This document shows positions 44,938-53,336 of a DNA stretch of 64,000 bases, one piece after another. Every line of letters starts with the position of its first letter. Position 1 is the first letter of the stretch. The stretch covers positions 1 through 64,000 of the forward strand of contig NZ_KQ948681.1 of the NCBI RefSeq assembly GCF_001514145.1, written 5' to 3'. A program made the translations under genes and the position numbers. Source of the DNA: Streptomyces canus. Lineage in GTDB: Bacteria; Actinomycetota; Actinomycetes; Streptomycetales; Streptomycetaceae. The notes beneath the pieces were generated by a model. The model saw only the letters and a list, made by a program, of their open reading frames with translations. It had not been told where the DNA came from and made no database searches.

Positions 44938-45828
44938 CTAGTTGTTGGTGGGGTGCTCGGCCAAGGTGTTGCGGCGAGCGATCGCACGGTCCCGCTCCTC
45001 GCGGGCCTGGGCGAGGCCGGAATCGCGGGTAAGGGCGTCTGCGCAGGCGATCAACACACCGTCGCCGAGCCCCCAGAGCAGGGAGTTGGCCGCGAGAACG
45101 GCGGCGCTCAACGGGTCGATCTCGACTCCGACCCACTCGCGGGCCGCGGGGTCCTTGCCCTGCCACCGCAGGTGTGCGGCCTGCGCGCGCCACATGTTGC
45201 CGCTGCCCGCCGCCGGCTCGCCGATCTGCTGGTCGCCCGGAGCGCCGACATTCAGCATGTCGGCGCCGAAGTCCACGATCACGTCCGGCGTGTGGAACGC
45301 GCCGCGGGCGGACTTCGACTCACGCCCGCGCAGCCTCTGCATGAGCCGCCCGAGGAGATCTGTCGCCAGGCGGCGGTCGGGGTCGGCTCCGAGTTCGAGA
45401 AGACCGTCACGGAACAGCAGGTGGACCAGCTCGGTCACCTCCGCCGCCGTCTGATCGGACACGGAATCGAGCCACAGGTGCAGCAGGCCCGCCCGTTCCA
45501 CGAGGAAGGGGTGCCTGAACCACAGGTGCGTCCACATGTGCCGCATCGTCGTGACGAGTTGCGCCGGCCGCAGGGAAGCGATCAGCCGGGCTGCTTCTGG
45601 GGCTCCGGGATCGGCGTGGGGCAGCAGCGCGACCGTCGCGACGGTCCCCAACGGGATCTCCAGCCCGGATGCGGACGGCCAGACGGCGACGACGGTGTCG
45701 ATGATCCGGCGCGCGTGTTCGTCCGCCTCCGGGAGGAACGCCTTGCGGGCGTGGGCCGATGGCAGCCACGAGACTTCGTCGAACGGGATGCCTTCCGGGT
45801 GCTCGCCGGGCTGCTGTTGTGACGGCAT
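44938..45828 (-). CDS. Methyltransferase-like protein without the catalytic NPPY motif
   Basis: A 296-residue protein. The lead-in GAFHTPDVIVDFGADML, SAM motif EPAAGSGNM (204-212) and VGVEIDPLSAAVLAANSLLW are as in N6-adenine methylases. The protein ends about 30 residues after the CADAL segment, before where NPPY/F should be. It may be catalytically dead and act as a partner of the neighbour at 46033. ATG with AAGGAG, 168 bases from promoter P6. Confidence 0.7.
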   Translation of the reverse strand: MPSQQQPGEHPEGIPFDEVSWLPSAHARKAFLPEADEHARRIIDTVVAVWPSASGLEIPLGTVATVALLPHADPGAPEAARLIASLRPAQLVTTMRHMWTHLWFRHPFLVERAGLLHLWLDSVSDQTAAEVTELVHLLFRDGLLELGADPDRRLATDLLGRLMQRLRGRESKSARGAFHTPDVIVDFGADMLNVGAPGDQQIGEPAAGSGNMWRAQAAHLRWQGKDPAAREWVGVEIDPLSAAVLAANSLLWGLGDGVLIACADALTRDSGLAQAREERDRAIARRNTLAEHPTNN

Positions 45829-45995
45829 CGGGGATCTCCTTCTCGTGTTGTTGGGAGCTCAAGTCGATCGTCCGCGCGGCCGGCTTCGGCGTGGCGCTGG
45901 CGCCGGCTCCTGGAGTGCGCCCTGCGGGCAGCCGTACGCCGTGGCGGACCGTCTTGTCCGGGTGCGGATGGCGCGGGCCGCCGCGCGACGTGGTC

Positions 45996-46024
45996 AAAAT
46001 ACATTGACAGAAAGAATTAGACAA
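45996..46024 (-). promoter_or_regulatory. T-rich family promoter P6
   Basis: Minus strand TTGTCT, 17-base spacer beginning AATTCTTTCT and ending TG, then TATTTT. It separates the two adjacent methyltransferase genes into different units. Confidence 0.8.
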
Positions 46025-46032
46025 TTGATTGG

Positions 46033-47334
46033 TTAAGGGGTGCCGTGTTCACGGCGGTAGGCCTCTGCCCCGCGGAACCGATCCAGAGCAAGCCGGAAGT
46101 GCACCTCTTCCTCAATCGCCCGCCACACCAGGCCCTGTGAGGGGTCGTCGGGAAGGTGAGGTTCGCCCTGGTTGCCGCGGATCACGGTGACGGTGTCGCT
46201 GTGCGGCCGTCGGGCCTGATGGAGCATGATCACCGTGGGCGTGCCATGGCCTGGGATGTAGCAGCCGGACGTATCGATGATCCACTGCGCGTCCCACTGG
46301 GGCAGGTAGGCCTCCACGAACCGGCGCCCGTACTCCCTCTTCATCCAGGCGTTCGTGGTCAGTTGAGCGATGCGCCCGGTCTCGGGCACCGCGAGCTCGA
46401 ACATGAGCTGGCAAAACGGCAGCGCCAGCGAGAACTTGCCCGTGGCCACCTGCGGGTAGGCGGCCCGGATCCGGTCGCGCACGCCGGCGTCCGACATGGT
46501 GATGTAGGGCGGGTTGCCGACGACGGCGTGGTAGGAGCCTCGGCGCAGCAGCGGCTCGGTGGTGTCGAGGAGCGAGTCCGCGCAAGCCACCTGCACAGGC
46601 CAGGACGCCGGGACCTGGTCGATGCGCCGGCCCAGGATCGAGGCGGTGGCAGCCAGCAGGCGGTAGCGGGCCAGCACGGCTGCGTACGGATCGAGGTCAA
46701 CCCCGCAGACGGCCTCAAGGGCACGCTCGACCGACCGCACCGTCGGTACATGCCCCGTCGGCGCCCGGCCGTAGGGACGGTGTGTACGGACAGAGTGGAA
46801 CGCGGACATCAGGATGTGCCCGGTGCCGCAGGACGGATCGATCATCCGCACATGGTCGGGCCCGGCCTCCTCGATTCCCGGCGTGAGCGCGAGCTCCAGC
46901 AGCAGCTCGGCGATCCACGGAGGTGTCTGGCATAGGGCACGTGTTTTACGCGCTTCGGCGGACAGCGCCTGATAGCCATCACCGAGGACATACCCGTCGA
47001 CACGGGGGCCCTCGTCTGACGCCGGGTGCCGCGCCCAGAAGTCCGCGGTGCGCTCCCACGCGGCCGAGCTCACCGTGCTCGCCCACACGGGGACGACCTG
47101 CGGGTCGGCGAGCGCCTCGAGCGCCGGATGGGCGTCGGCGAGGACTCCCAGTGCCTTGCGGGTGCCGTCCGGGCTGGAGGCGAAGGCGATGTCGTCTCCG
47201 AGCAGACCGTGCTGCCGGGCGTGCTGAACGAGGGCGATGGTGTGTGCCCAGGACACCGCGGCGCGGGGGACGACATCGCGGCCCAGGTCCTGGACCAGGC
47301 GCTCGTAGTCGCGGGCGGACGGGACAGGGGACAT
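46033..47334 (-). CDS. N6-adenine DNA methyltransferase, Eco57I/PglX-like core
   Basis: A 433-residue protein: CQTPPWIAELLLELAL lead-in, SAM motif DPSCGTGH (166-173), GVDLDPYAAVLARYRL, and catalytic NPPY (274-277) with VVGNPPYITM. The C-terminal specificity region of PglX or type IIG enzymes is missing. ATG 47334 follows CGGAGAA. No nuclease is adjacent. Probably a solitary methylase that shields the element. Confidence 0.8.
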   Translation of the reverse strand: MSPVPSARDYERLVQDLGRDVVPRAAVSWAHTIALVQHARQHGLLGDDIAFASSPDGTRKALGVLADAHPALEALADPQVVPVWASTVSSAAWERTADFWARHPASDEGPRVDGYVLGDGYQALSAEARKTRALCQTPPWIAELLLELALTPGIEEAGPDHVRMIDPSCGTGHILMSAFHSVRTHRPYGRAPTGHVPTVRSVERALEAVCGVDLDPYAAVLARYRLLAATASILGRRIDQVPASWPVQVACADSLLDTTEPLLRRGSYHAVVGNPPYITMSDAGVRDRIRAAYPQVATGKFSLALPFCQLMFELAVPETGRIAQLTTNAWMKREYGRRFVEAYLPQWDAQWIIDTSGCYIPGHGTPTVIMLHQARRPHSDTVTVIRGNQGEPHLPDDPSQGLVWRAIEEEVHFRLALDRFRGAEAYRREHGTP

Positions 47335-47364
47335 GACGGGTTCTCCGATCGATGGTCGACCGGG

Positions 47365-47401
47365 GTTGTCCGGGCCGGGACGTCGTTCCGGCCCGGGCAA
47401 C
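47365..47401 (-). other. Very strong intergenic hairpin
   Basis: A 14-base stem with one G-U pair (GTTGTCCGGGCCGG, 47365-47378, with CCGGCCCGGGCAAC, 47388-47401). It fills most of the gap between the stop at 47413 and the ribosome site of the methyltransferase at 47334. Confidence 0.7.
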
Positions 47402-47412
47402 CCGGGGGTGGT

Positions 47413-47748
47413 TCAGGAGCTGGGAGGAGGCGTGGGGCCGTTGTCCGGCTGGTGTTCGCAGAGCAGGGCGACGATCCGGGAGGCCGACACGGCGGCAGCC
47501 GACTTCAGGCGCTGGCCGGAGGAGAGGTGCCACCGGCGGTGGGGCGCTCCGCCGGGCACCAGGTGGTTGGGCAGTGCCGAGGCGGTCCACTCCGCGCCGC
47601 CCGGATCGGTGAGGCGGTAGGACGCGGACGCCGGCTGATCCCATGAGCCCTGCAGCTCGAAGGGGATCCCGGCCTGGGCGAGTGCCGCTTCGAGGGCCTG
47701 GTGGCGAACGTTCGTCCAAGCGGCGGGGGTTCGGTCGTGCGGATTCAT
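47413..47748 (-). CDS. Hypothetical protein
   Basis: A 111-residue protein, alpha/beta (RHQALEAALAQAGIPFELQG; YRLTDPGGAEWTASALPNHL; RHRRWHL-type basic patch). The weak ribosome site makes the start uncertain. Unrecognised. Confidence 0.5.
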   Translation of the reverse strand: MNPHDRTPAAWTNVRHQALEAALAQAGIPFELQGSWDQPASASYRLTDPGGAEWTASALPNHLVPGGAPHRRWHLSSGQRLKSAAAVSASRIVALLCEHQPDNGPTPPPSS

Positions 47749-47807
47749 ATGCGGGGCTCTTTCTGGGGATTCGGCTTGTCGGTGGTTCGGGGCCGCGTGG
47801 GCGAGGA

Positions 47808-48356
47808 TCAGTTGTTCGTTGTGGCGCTGGTCGCGACGGAGCGGCCCAGTTCGGTCAGATAGGGGCGGCGCGGTGGGCGCCCGACGCCGGTGTCGCCGTC
47901 GTCCGGATAGCTGTTGCCGTCGTCGTCCAGGAAGTGCACGAGACGGAATTTCGCGAGCTTGGCGTAGGTCTGCCAGGCGACCTTGGACGGGAGCAGCCCG
48001 TCCGGCTCCGCGCTGGTGAGAGCCCTTCGCTGAGAATCGCTGAGCAGCGCGAGGAAGCCGGTGTGGGTGATGACGTACCGCCGGGCGCCCGGCACGTCCC
48101 CGCCAGCCGACGCGTACGTGCCCCCTGCGGAACCGGCGTAGGGGTGCCGCCTTCCAGCCGCGCTCTGGTCCGTTGCGCTGGGTTGCCCGGCCGACTCCTG
48201 GGCTGGGATCAGGCCCTCGGGTGCGGGCCGTGCGAAGCCGTTGGACAGGGTCTGTTGGAGGACGTCCTCGCGGATGCGGATCGGCAGGAGACCCTGCGGA
48301 TGTTCGGCGGCCGCGGTCAGATGTCGGCCGGCGGCGCCGGCGAGCTGTGAAGACAT
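47808..48356 (-). CDS. Hypothetical protein, possible winged helix
   Basis: A 182-residue protein. The C-terminal half (RRYVITHTGFLALLSDSQRR, YAKLAKFRLVHFLDDDGNSY, RPYLTELGRSVA) has the strand-turn-strand look of a winged-helix domain, including the LTELGRS wing seen in regulators. Weakly supported. Confidence 0.5.
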   Translation of the reverse strand: MSSQLAGAAGRHLTAAAEHPQGLLPIRIREDVLQQTLSNGFARPAPEGLIPAQESAGQPSATDQSAAGRRHPYAGSAGGTYASAGGDVPGARRYVITHTGFLALLSDSQRRALTSAEPDGLLPSKVAWQTYAKLAKFRLVHFLDDDGNSYPDDGDTGVGRPPRRPYLTELGRSVATSATTNN

Positions 48357-48513
48357 GAGGGATTCCCTTTCATCCGGGGAGCGGGTCGGCCGCGCCGGCA
48401 GACGCGGCGGCGATGACCTACGGGAGCTAGTCGGCGATCAGCTCGTCGAGCACGTCAGCGAGGGGAGGAAGGGCGGCCGCGTCCTGGACCCGCAGTTCGG
48501 GGCACGAGAAGGG

Positions 48514-48936
48514 TCAGCGCAGCTTCAGCCGGTCACAGAAGTGCCGTCCGACGTAGCCTTCCGGAACTCGGGCTCCGGCCCGCCATGCGTCGGTGAGGAC
48601 GGCGTTCAGGGTGCGCTTGTCGTCGTCGGCGTGCGGGCCCAGATGCGGGCGGGTGACCCGCTTGGGGAGCCTGGAGAGCGGCCATTCGCCGATCCGGTGG
48701 GGCGGGAAGACGGTCCTTCCCCGCCTGATGGGGCCCTCGTGCCGGTGCCCCTTGGCGGTGTGGACGGAGCCGATGCGGGCGATCCCGCCGCCCGAATTCA
48801 CCCTGACGTACGCGGCCTCGGGGTACAGCTCGGCGAGGAGCGCGCGGACGGTGCCGAGCACCGCCTCGGCGCTCTGTCGGGCTGCCGCACGAGCGGCATC
48901 CATCTCGCTGAGGGCATCGGTCTGCACGTCGTCCAC
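48514..48936 (-). CDS. Hypothetical protein
   Basis: 140 residues from GTG 48936, chosen for its GGAGAA ribosome site. Helical N-terminus (SEMDAARAAARQSAEAVLGT), basic C-terminus (SRLPKRVTRPHLGPHADDDK). It is 111 bases from promoter P7. Unrecognised. Confidence 0.5.
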   Translation of the reverse strand: MDDVQTDALSEMDAARAAARQSAEAVLGTVRALLAELYPEAAYVRVNSGGGIARIGSVHTAKGHRHEGPIRRGRTVFPPHRIGEWPLSRLPKRVTRPHLGPHADDDKRTLNAVLTDAWRAGARVPEGYVGRHFCDRLKLR

Positions 48937-49046
48937 GGTCGGGTTCTCCGTTCGCTGCGGGAGTCCTGGGGCCACCGGCAGCAAGTCGTTGGTGATGGTC
49001 GGAAGCTCATCGGGGGCGAGGGCCCACGTCGAGACCCGGTGACATC

Positions 49047-49075
49047 ACGCTACACCCATAAAAAGAATTAAACAA
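49047..49075 (-). promoter_or_regulatory. T-rich family promoter P7
   Basis: Minus strand TTGTTT, 17-base spacer beginning AATTCTTTTT and ending TG, then TAGCGT. It overlaps the stop codon of the preceding gene (49068), so the motif is kept although coding sequence touches it. Confidence 0.85.
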
Positions 49076-49865
49076 TCTCACTTGTGGAGATAGTGAGTGC
49101 CCCGCCTTGTGCGGCCGCGGGCTTGTACCCGTAGTGGATGAGCAAGGCCTTACACAGCGATCGGACACCGCCCTCCTCCCAGGGGCCGGGGCGTTGCCCG
49201 GACTCGGGCAACCCGGCGGGCGCCTGCCAGGACACGCTGACCTCGGGTCCGTGTGCCCCGACGGTGACACCGCTGTCTGCCGACTCGTTTCCGCCGGCCG
49301 TACGGACGTGGCGGGCGAGCATGCGCTGGATGTCACCTGCGAGTTCACGGGCCGCCGAGGTGCCCTCGCGCAGGGACTGAGTGAGCCGCTGGGTCTCCTG
49401 GTCGCTGATGGGGTGGAACACCATGCTGCCGGCTGCCCCGCCGAGAATCACGACGGTGTCCTGCTCGCCGTGAAGCACCTTGGCCTTCCCGGCCGTGACG
49501 GCGAGTCTGCGAAGGTCGGCACCGGTCAGGGGCTGCCGCTGCCCATGAGTGGGGCCGGCATGGCCGATGGCGAGAGCGCGGTAGTGCTCGGCGCGCACGA
49601 CGGCCTGGGCGTGGCGGGCGTCCTCAAGCCGACTGGCAAGTTCGTTCCTTCCGGGTCCGGTCGACGCCGCGTACGCGTCCAGACGCCGCACGACCTCCTC
49701 GGCTAAGCCCGCCTGGAGGCCGGGGCCGGCGTGCTCGCATTCCGCCTCCGCGGAACGGCAGATCCAGTCGATCACCTGCGGCAGGTACGGAGCGCGGAAC
49801 GGCCGCGCAACCGCCAGGGCGAGCAATTCCTCGGCGGTCGTCACGGACGTGGCGAGAATCGGCAT
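49068..49865 (-). CDS. Hypothetical helical protein
   Basis: 265 residues from ATG 49865 (GGAG ribosome site; a further upstream ATG lacks one). Largely helical (TAEELLALAVARPFRAPYLP; EEVVRRLDAYAASTGPGRNE; SLREGTSAARELAGDIQRML), with a beta C-terminus. Unrecognised. Confidence 0.55.
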   Translation of the reverse strand: MPILATSVTTAEELLALAVARPFRAPYLPQVIDWICRSAEAECEHAGPGLQAGLAEEVVRRLDAYAASTGPGRNELASRLEDARHAQAVVRAEHYRALAIGHAGPTHGQRQPLTGADLRRLAVTAGKAKVLHGEQDTVVILGGAAGSMVFHPISDQETQRLTQSLREGTSAARELAGDIQRMLARHVRTAGGNESADSGVTVGAHGPEVSVSWQAPAGLPESGQRPGPWEEGGVRSLCKALLIHYGYKPAAAQGGALTISTSEIV

Positions 49866-49946
49866 AACGGGCTCCGGAAGCCTGCGCGCTGCGGTGGCCA
49901 TCAGGGGGTACCCAGCGCGACGACAATGTCGGTTGAGGCGTGCGGG

Positions 49947-50516
49947 TCAGCGAGAGATGAGGTGCCGAGCGTCGATCAGCTCCCCGCCCGAGATCTTCTC
50001 CAGACTGGTCCATCGGGCACATAGCGCCATCACGTCCTCGGAGCCGTCTGAAAGCCGGACGCGGACCGGGTCGTGGGCGAAAGTCCGGGCGAGAAAGAAA
50101 GTGCTCGCGCGCTCCTCGGAGATCAGGGGCGAAGTCGGCTCGGCGGTGCTGGTCTTTCGGTATCGGGCGTTCGGTGAGAGCAGGAACGGGCACCCCGCGA
50201 CTGGGTGGGTGGCGGCGAAAAGCGCGCACTCGACGCACATCGGGGGATCCACGGTCAGGTGGCTCTCCACCACCTGCGGCCCTCCGATCACCGCCCTGAC
50301 CAGCTGAAGAGGACGGCTGCAGATCCCGCAGAGCTGCTCGATGATGGCCTTGGCCCTCCGGGAACCGTCGAGGTCGGAGAAGTCCGGGACCCCGTCGTCG
50401 CCGATGGAGGTGACGAAGGTGATCGGATAGCCGCGGCGGTCCCTGGGAAGCGCGGCGATCTGTGGCGGCAGCTGCGCGGCCAAACGGCGTGCGATGGCGT
50501 CCGTGTCGGGGGCCAT
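49947..50516 (-). CDS. Cysteine-motif protein, paralogue of the gene at 50626
   Basis: A 189-residue protein sharing an architecture with its upstream neighbour: LPRDRRGYPI near the start, EQLCGICSRPLQLVRAVIGG, then MCVECALFAATHPVAGCPFL. The paired cysteines suggest a zinc site. AAGGAG ribosome site. Function unknown; the repeated fold suggests an ancient tandem duplication. Confidence 0.6.
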   Translation of the reverse strand: MAPDTDAIARRLAAQLPPQIAALPRDRRGYPITFVTSIGDDGVPDFSDLDGSRRAKAIIEQLCGICSRPLQLVRAVIGGPQVVESHLTVDPPMCVECALFAATHPVAGCPFLLSPNARYRKTSTAEPTSPLISEERASTFFLARTFAHDPVRVRLSDGSEDVMALCARWTSLEKISGGELIDARHLISR

Positions 50517-50625
50517 GGAACAACTCCTTCAGGTACGAGGACGAGAGGCGTGAGCAGGGCCGCGCCCAGCAACTGCCGGTCGCAGGCGGGGAGGACGGAG
50601 GGGGTGTCCGGGGGCAGGGAGATCC

Positions 50626-51240
50626 TCAGGCCGGCAACTGCGGCGCGCGCTCGGCCAGCCACACTGGGGCGGGCAGACGCTCAGGGTCGTGCGGGACGGC
50701 GAGGAAGAACTCCAGGACTCCCAGGTACGGGGCGAACGGGTGCCCGAAGGGGAACGTGGAGCGCCGCAGTGCGCGCTCGTCCGTCATGTCCGTGATCCGG
50801 TCCTCCGCCAGGGCGTACGACTGGGTGAGCGCGACTTCTGTACGTTCGCCGTTCGCGTGCAGTACCGGGCACACCTTCAGAGCGTAGGCGGCGCAGAGTT
50901 CATGGAGCGGCGGCTCCAGGTAGTACCGGGCGTTGGTCTCGCCGATGAAGACCAGCTGGGCCGTGGGATCGATGGACCGAGTGCACAGGCCGCACTTCCG
51001 CTGGAGCATGAACTCCCGCTGCCGTACTGGACATTGCTCACCGAACTTCGGTGTACCGCGCCCTGGCGTGCACTGGCAGGTGAGGTGCCCGCCCCACTCG
51101 TGGTCCTGGGCAACGAGGAGCGAACCGTCGTCGTCGGCCTCGTACCAGGCGATATTGCCGGGAACTGGACGCCCGGCACTGTTGCGGGGGAGTCGGGCGA
51201 CATCAAAAGGCATGGGGATGCTGCGCCACGAGGGCGTCAT
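50626..51240 (-). CDS. Cysteine-motif protein, paralogue of the gene at 49947
   Basis: A 204-residue protein: LPRNSAGRPVPGNIAWYEAD, LTCQCTPGRGTPKFGEQCPV, QRKCGLCTRSIDPTAQLVFI, ELCAAYALKVCPVLHANGER. It has more cysteines than its paralogue, including an added CxC. The ATG at 51240 follows GGAGTG. First gene behind promoter P8 (about 170 bases). Confidence 0.6.
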   Translation of the reverse strand: MTPSWRSIPMPFDVARLPRNSAGRPVPGNIAWYEADDDGSLLVAQDHEWGGHLTCQCTPGRGTPKFGEQCPVRQREFMLQRKCGLCTRSIDPTAQLVFIGETNARYYLEPPLHELCAAYALKVCPVLHANGERTEVALTQSYALAEDRITDMTDERALRRSTFPFGHPFAPYLGVLEFFLAVPHDPERLPAPVWLAERAPQLPA

Positions 51241-51409
51241 CGGTCACTCCAGTGAGGAATCAGAGGGCTGGAAAGGGCATTCGGGGCCAACGGGGCCCTG
51301 AGAGCGGGCTGTTGACGCCGTCAGTGATGGGAACGGTGCAAGGCGGAGCGCGGCTGGTGGTGCTCCTGCCTCGCGCATCCCGTCGCGGCCGCTTGCCGCA
51401 ACAAGGGAC

Positions 51410-51438
51410 ACGATACACATGGAAAAATAGTTAAGCAA
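51410..51438 (-). promoter_or_regulatory. T-rich family promoter P8
   Basis: Minus strand TTGCTT, 17-base spacer beginning AACTATTTTT and ending TG, then TATCGT. It lies in the 398-base divergent gap (51241-51638) with the plus-strand ADP-ribosylglycohydrolase gene. A weak TTGACG (51441-51446) with CAGGCT 17 bases on could serve that gene. Confidence 0.87.
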
Positions 51439-51638
51439 TATTGACGGGCTGGCTTCGGCATGTCAGGCTGTTAACACGAAGCCGGGATTCCAGCAGTTCA
51501 GGGCGGCGCGGGCCAAGCCCGCCCCCTTACACCCCGGCCACCGACGCTCGCACCTACCGCGAGCCCACGGCCCAGCAGCTCTCCACATCCAGCCGTACCC
51601 CCTGGCGCACTCGCCGGCCCCCTCGTGAGGAGACCCGT

Positions 51639-53243
51639 ATGTCCCGTGTCCGTCCCGCCCACCACACCGAGCCCCTCTGGACGCTGGCTCCGCGTCTTGA
51701 CGCGCTGAGCACCGACCGGGCCGCCGGTGTCCTCCTAGGCGCGGCAGTGGGCGACGCCCTCGGCGTGCCTTACGAGTTCAAACCCCGCCTCCGCGACGAC
51801 CAGCAGCCACGGATGATCGGCGGCGGCCTCGGCCCTTACGCCCCCGGCGAGTACTCCGACGACACGCAGATGCACACGTGCATCGCCGAAGTCGCGGCCA
51901 CCGGACGGGACTTGCGCGATGCGGAAGCGCTCGACGCGATCGCCGCCAACTTCCTCGGCTGGATCAGCGGCGGCGCGAGCGACGTCGGATCCCAGACCCG
52001 GTCCGTCCTCCGCGCCGCTCGCCAGGGCCAGGGAGCCCCCGGGGCCGCCATGCTGGAGGCCTCGCGCCGCTTCACCGCCACCCACGCCCGCAGCGCCGGA
52101 AACGGCAGCCTCATGCGCACGGGCATCGTGGCCCTGGCGTACCTCGACGACCCCCAAGCCATGGCGGAGGCTGCCGCGACCGTCAGCGAACTCACTCACG
52201 CCGACCCGGACTGCCTCGACGCCTGTGTCCTGTGGTGCTCCGGCATCCGCGCGGCCGTGCTGCACGGCACCTTCGACGGCGTCCGGGAAGGGCTGGAACT
52301 CCTGCCCGAGGACCGGCGGCGGATGTGGGCGGCCCGGCTGGACGAGGCGGAGGCCAACCCGCCGCATCACTTCACCCACAACGGCTGGGTGGTGCACGCC
52401 CTCCAGGCCGCATGGTCCGCGATCACCCGCACCGCCGTCCCCGAACTGAGTCCTACCGATGGCAGCTTCCCGGCCGAGCACTTCCGCCTCGCCCTGGAGG
52501 CGGCCGTGCGGGCCGGGACCGACACGGACACCGTGGCCGCGATCGCGGGGGCGCTGCTCGGCGCCCGGTGGGGCTGCTCGGCGATCCCGCTGGAGTGGCA
52601 GCAGGCCGTCAACGGCTGGCCCCACAACACCGCACCCGATCTCGTCCGGCTTGCCGTCCTCACTGCCCAGGATGGCCAGGAAGACTCCGACGGCTGGCCC
52701 TTGGCGCCGCGCGTGCCCGCCCCGCCCGCTTCCCGCCGGGCCCGGGCCGTGCTGCATCCGGACGACCCGGGCCTGTGGCTCGGCAACCTGGCTGTGACCG
52801 CCTACGAGGGCCCCGCTCCGGTGGACGCCGTGGTGTCCCTGTGCCGGGTCGGCACCGGCCCGATCCTCATGGACACGGACGTCGAGCACCACCGTGTATG
52901 GCTGGTCGACAAGGACGGCCAGAACGCCAACCTCCACTACGCCATGGACCAGGCGGCCCGGGAGGTTCTGAGACTGCGCCGTGAGGGCAAGCGTGTGCTG
53001 CTGCACTGCGTGGCGGGCGAGAGCCGCACTCCCGCCATCGCGGCGATCTACAGCTTCCTGGCGTACGGCACCGATCCGGGCGCGGCGCTGCACGACCTTC
53101 ACCGCAAGATGCGAGGACGGTGGCGGCTTCCGGCGCACGTGGAGATGTACGACGCGGTGTACGAACTGACCACCGGCGACGTCCCGCCGCACAAGCCGCG
53201 AAAGAGGTCCTGGAGGTCCATGGTGGCGCCCTGGACTTCGTGA
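51639..53243 (+). CDS. ADP-ribosylglycohydrolase fused to a dual-specificity-type phosphatase
   Basis: A 534-residue protein. The N-terminal DraG/ARH domain (about 25-350) has GAAVGDALGVPYEF, the metal-binding YSDDTQ (72-77) and AGNGSLMR. The C-terminal phosphatase (about 380-500) has the CX5R loop HCVAGESRTP (Cys457, Arg463). It could remove ADP-ribose and phosphate, or ADP-ribose-1''-phosphate. ATG with GAGGAG. The only plus-strand gene in 27-64 kb. Confidence 0.88.
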   Translation: MSRVRPAHHTEPLWTLAPRLDALSTDRAAGVLLGAAVGDALGVPYEFKPRLRDDQQPRMIGGGLGPYAPGEYSDDTQMHTCIAEVAATGRDLRDAEALDAIAANFLGWISGGASDVGSQTRSVLRAARQGQGAPGAAMLEASRRFTATHARSAGNGSLMRTGIVALAYLDDPQAMAEAAATVSELTHADPDCLDACVLWCSGIRAAVLHGTFDGVREGLELLPEDRRRMWAARLDEAEANPPHHFTHNGWVVHALQAAWSAITRTAVPELSPTDGSFPAEHFRLALEAAVRAGTDTDTVAAIAGALLGARWGCSAIPLEWQQAVNGWPHNTAPDLVRLAVLTAQDGQEDSDGWPLAPRVPAPPASRRARAVLHPDDPGLWLGNLAVTAYEGPAPVDAVVSLCRVGTGPILMDTDVEHHRVWLVDKDGQNANLHYAMDQAAREVLRLRREGKRVLLHCVAGESRTPAIAAIYSFLAYGTDPGAALHDLHRKMRGRWRLPAHVEMYDAVYELTTGDVPPHKPRKRSWRSMVAPWTS

Positions 53244-53254
53244 TCCGGAGTCAG

Positions 53255-53312
53255 CACAGCGGTGCGGGCCTGCCCAGAAGCGAGTCTTCTCGGGCAGGCC
53301 CGCACCGCTGTG
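53255..53312. terminator. Bidirectional terminator hairpin
   Basis: A perfect 21-base inverted repeat (53255-53275 with 53292-53312), extended inside by AGAA/TTCT, between the convergent ends at 53243 (+) and 53337 (-). The longest stem found in the window. Confidence 0.85.
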
Positions 53313-53336
53313 TGCTCAGCCGCAGGGGCAGCTGGT

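Noticed and set aside
51441..51469. A plus-strand promoter for the ADP-ribosylglycohydrolase gene
   Set aside because: TTGACG is good but the -10 (CAGGCT) is poor; too weak to list as a feature.
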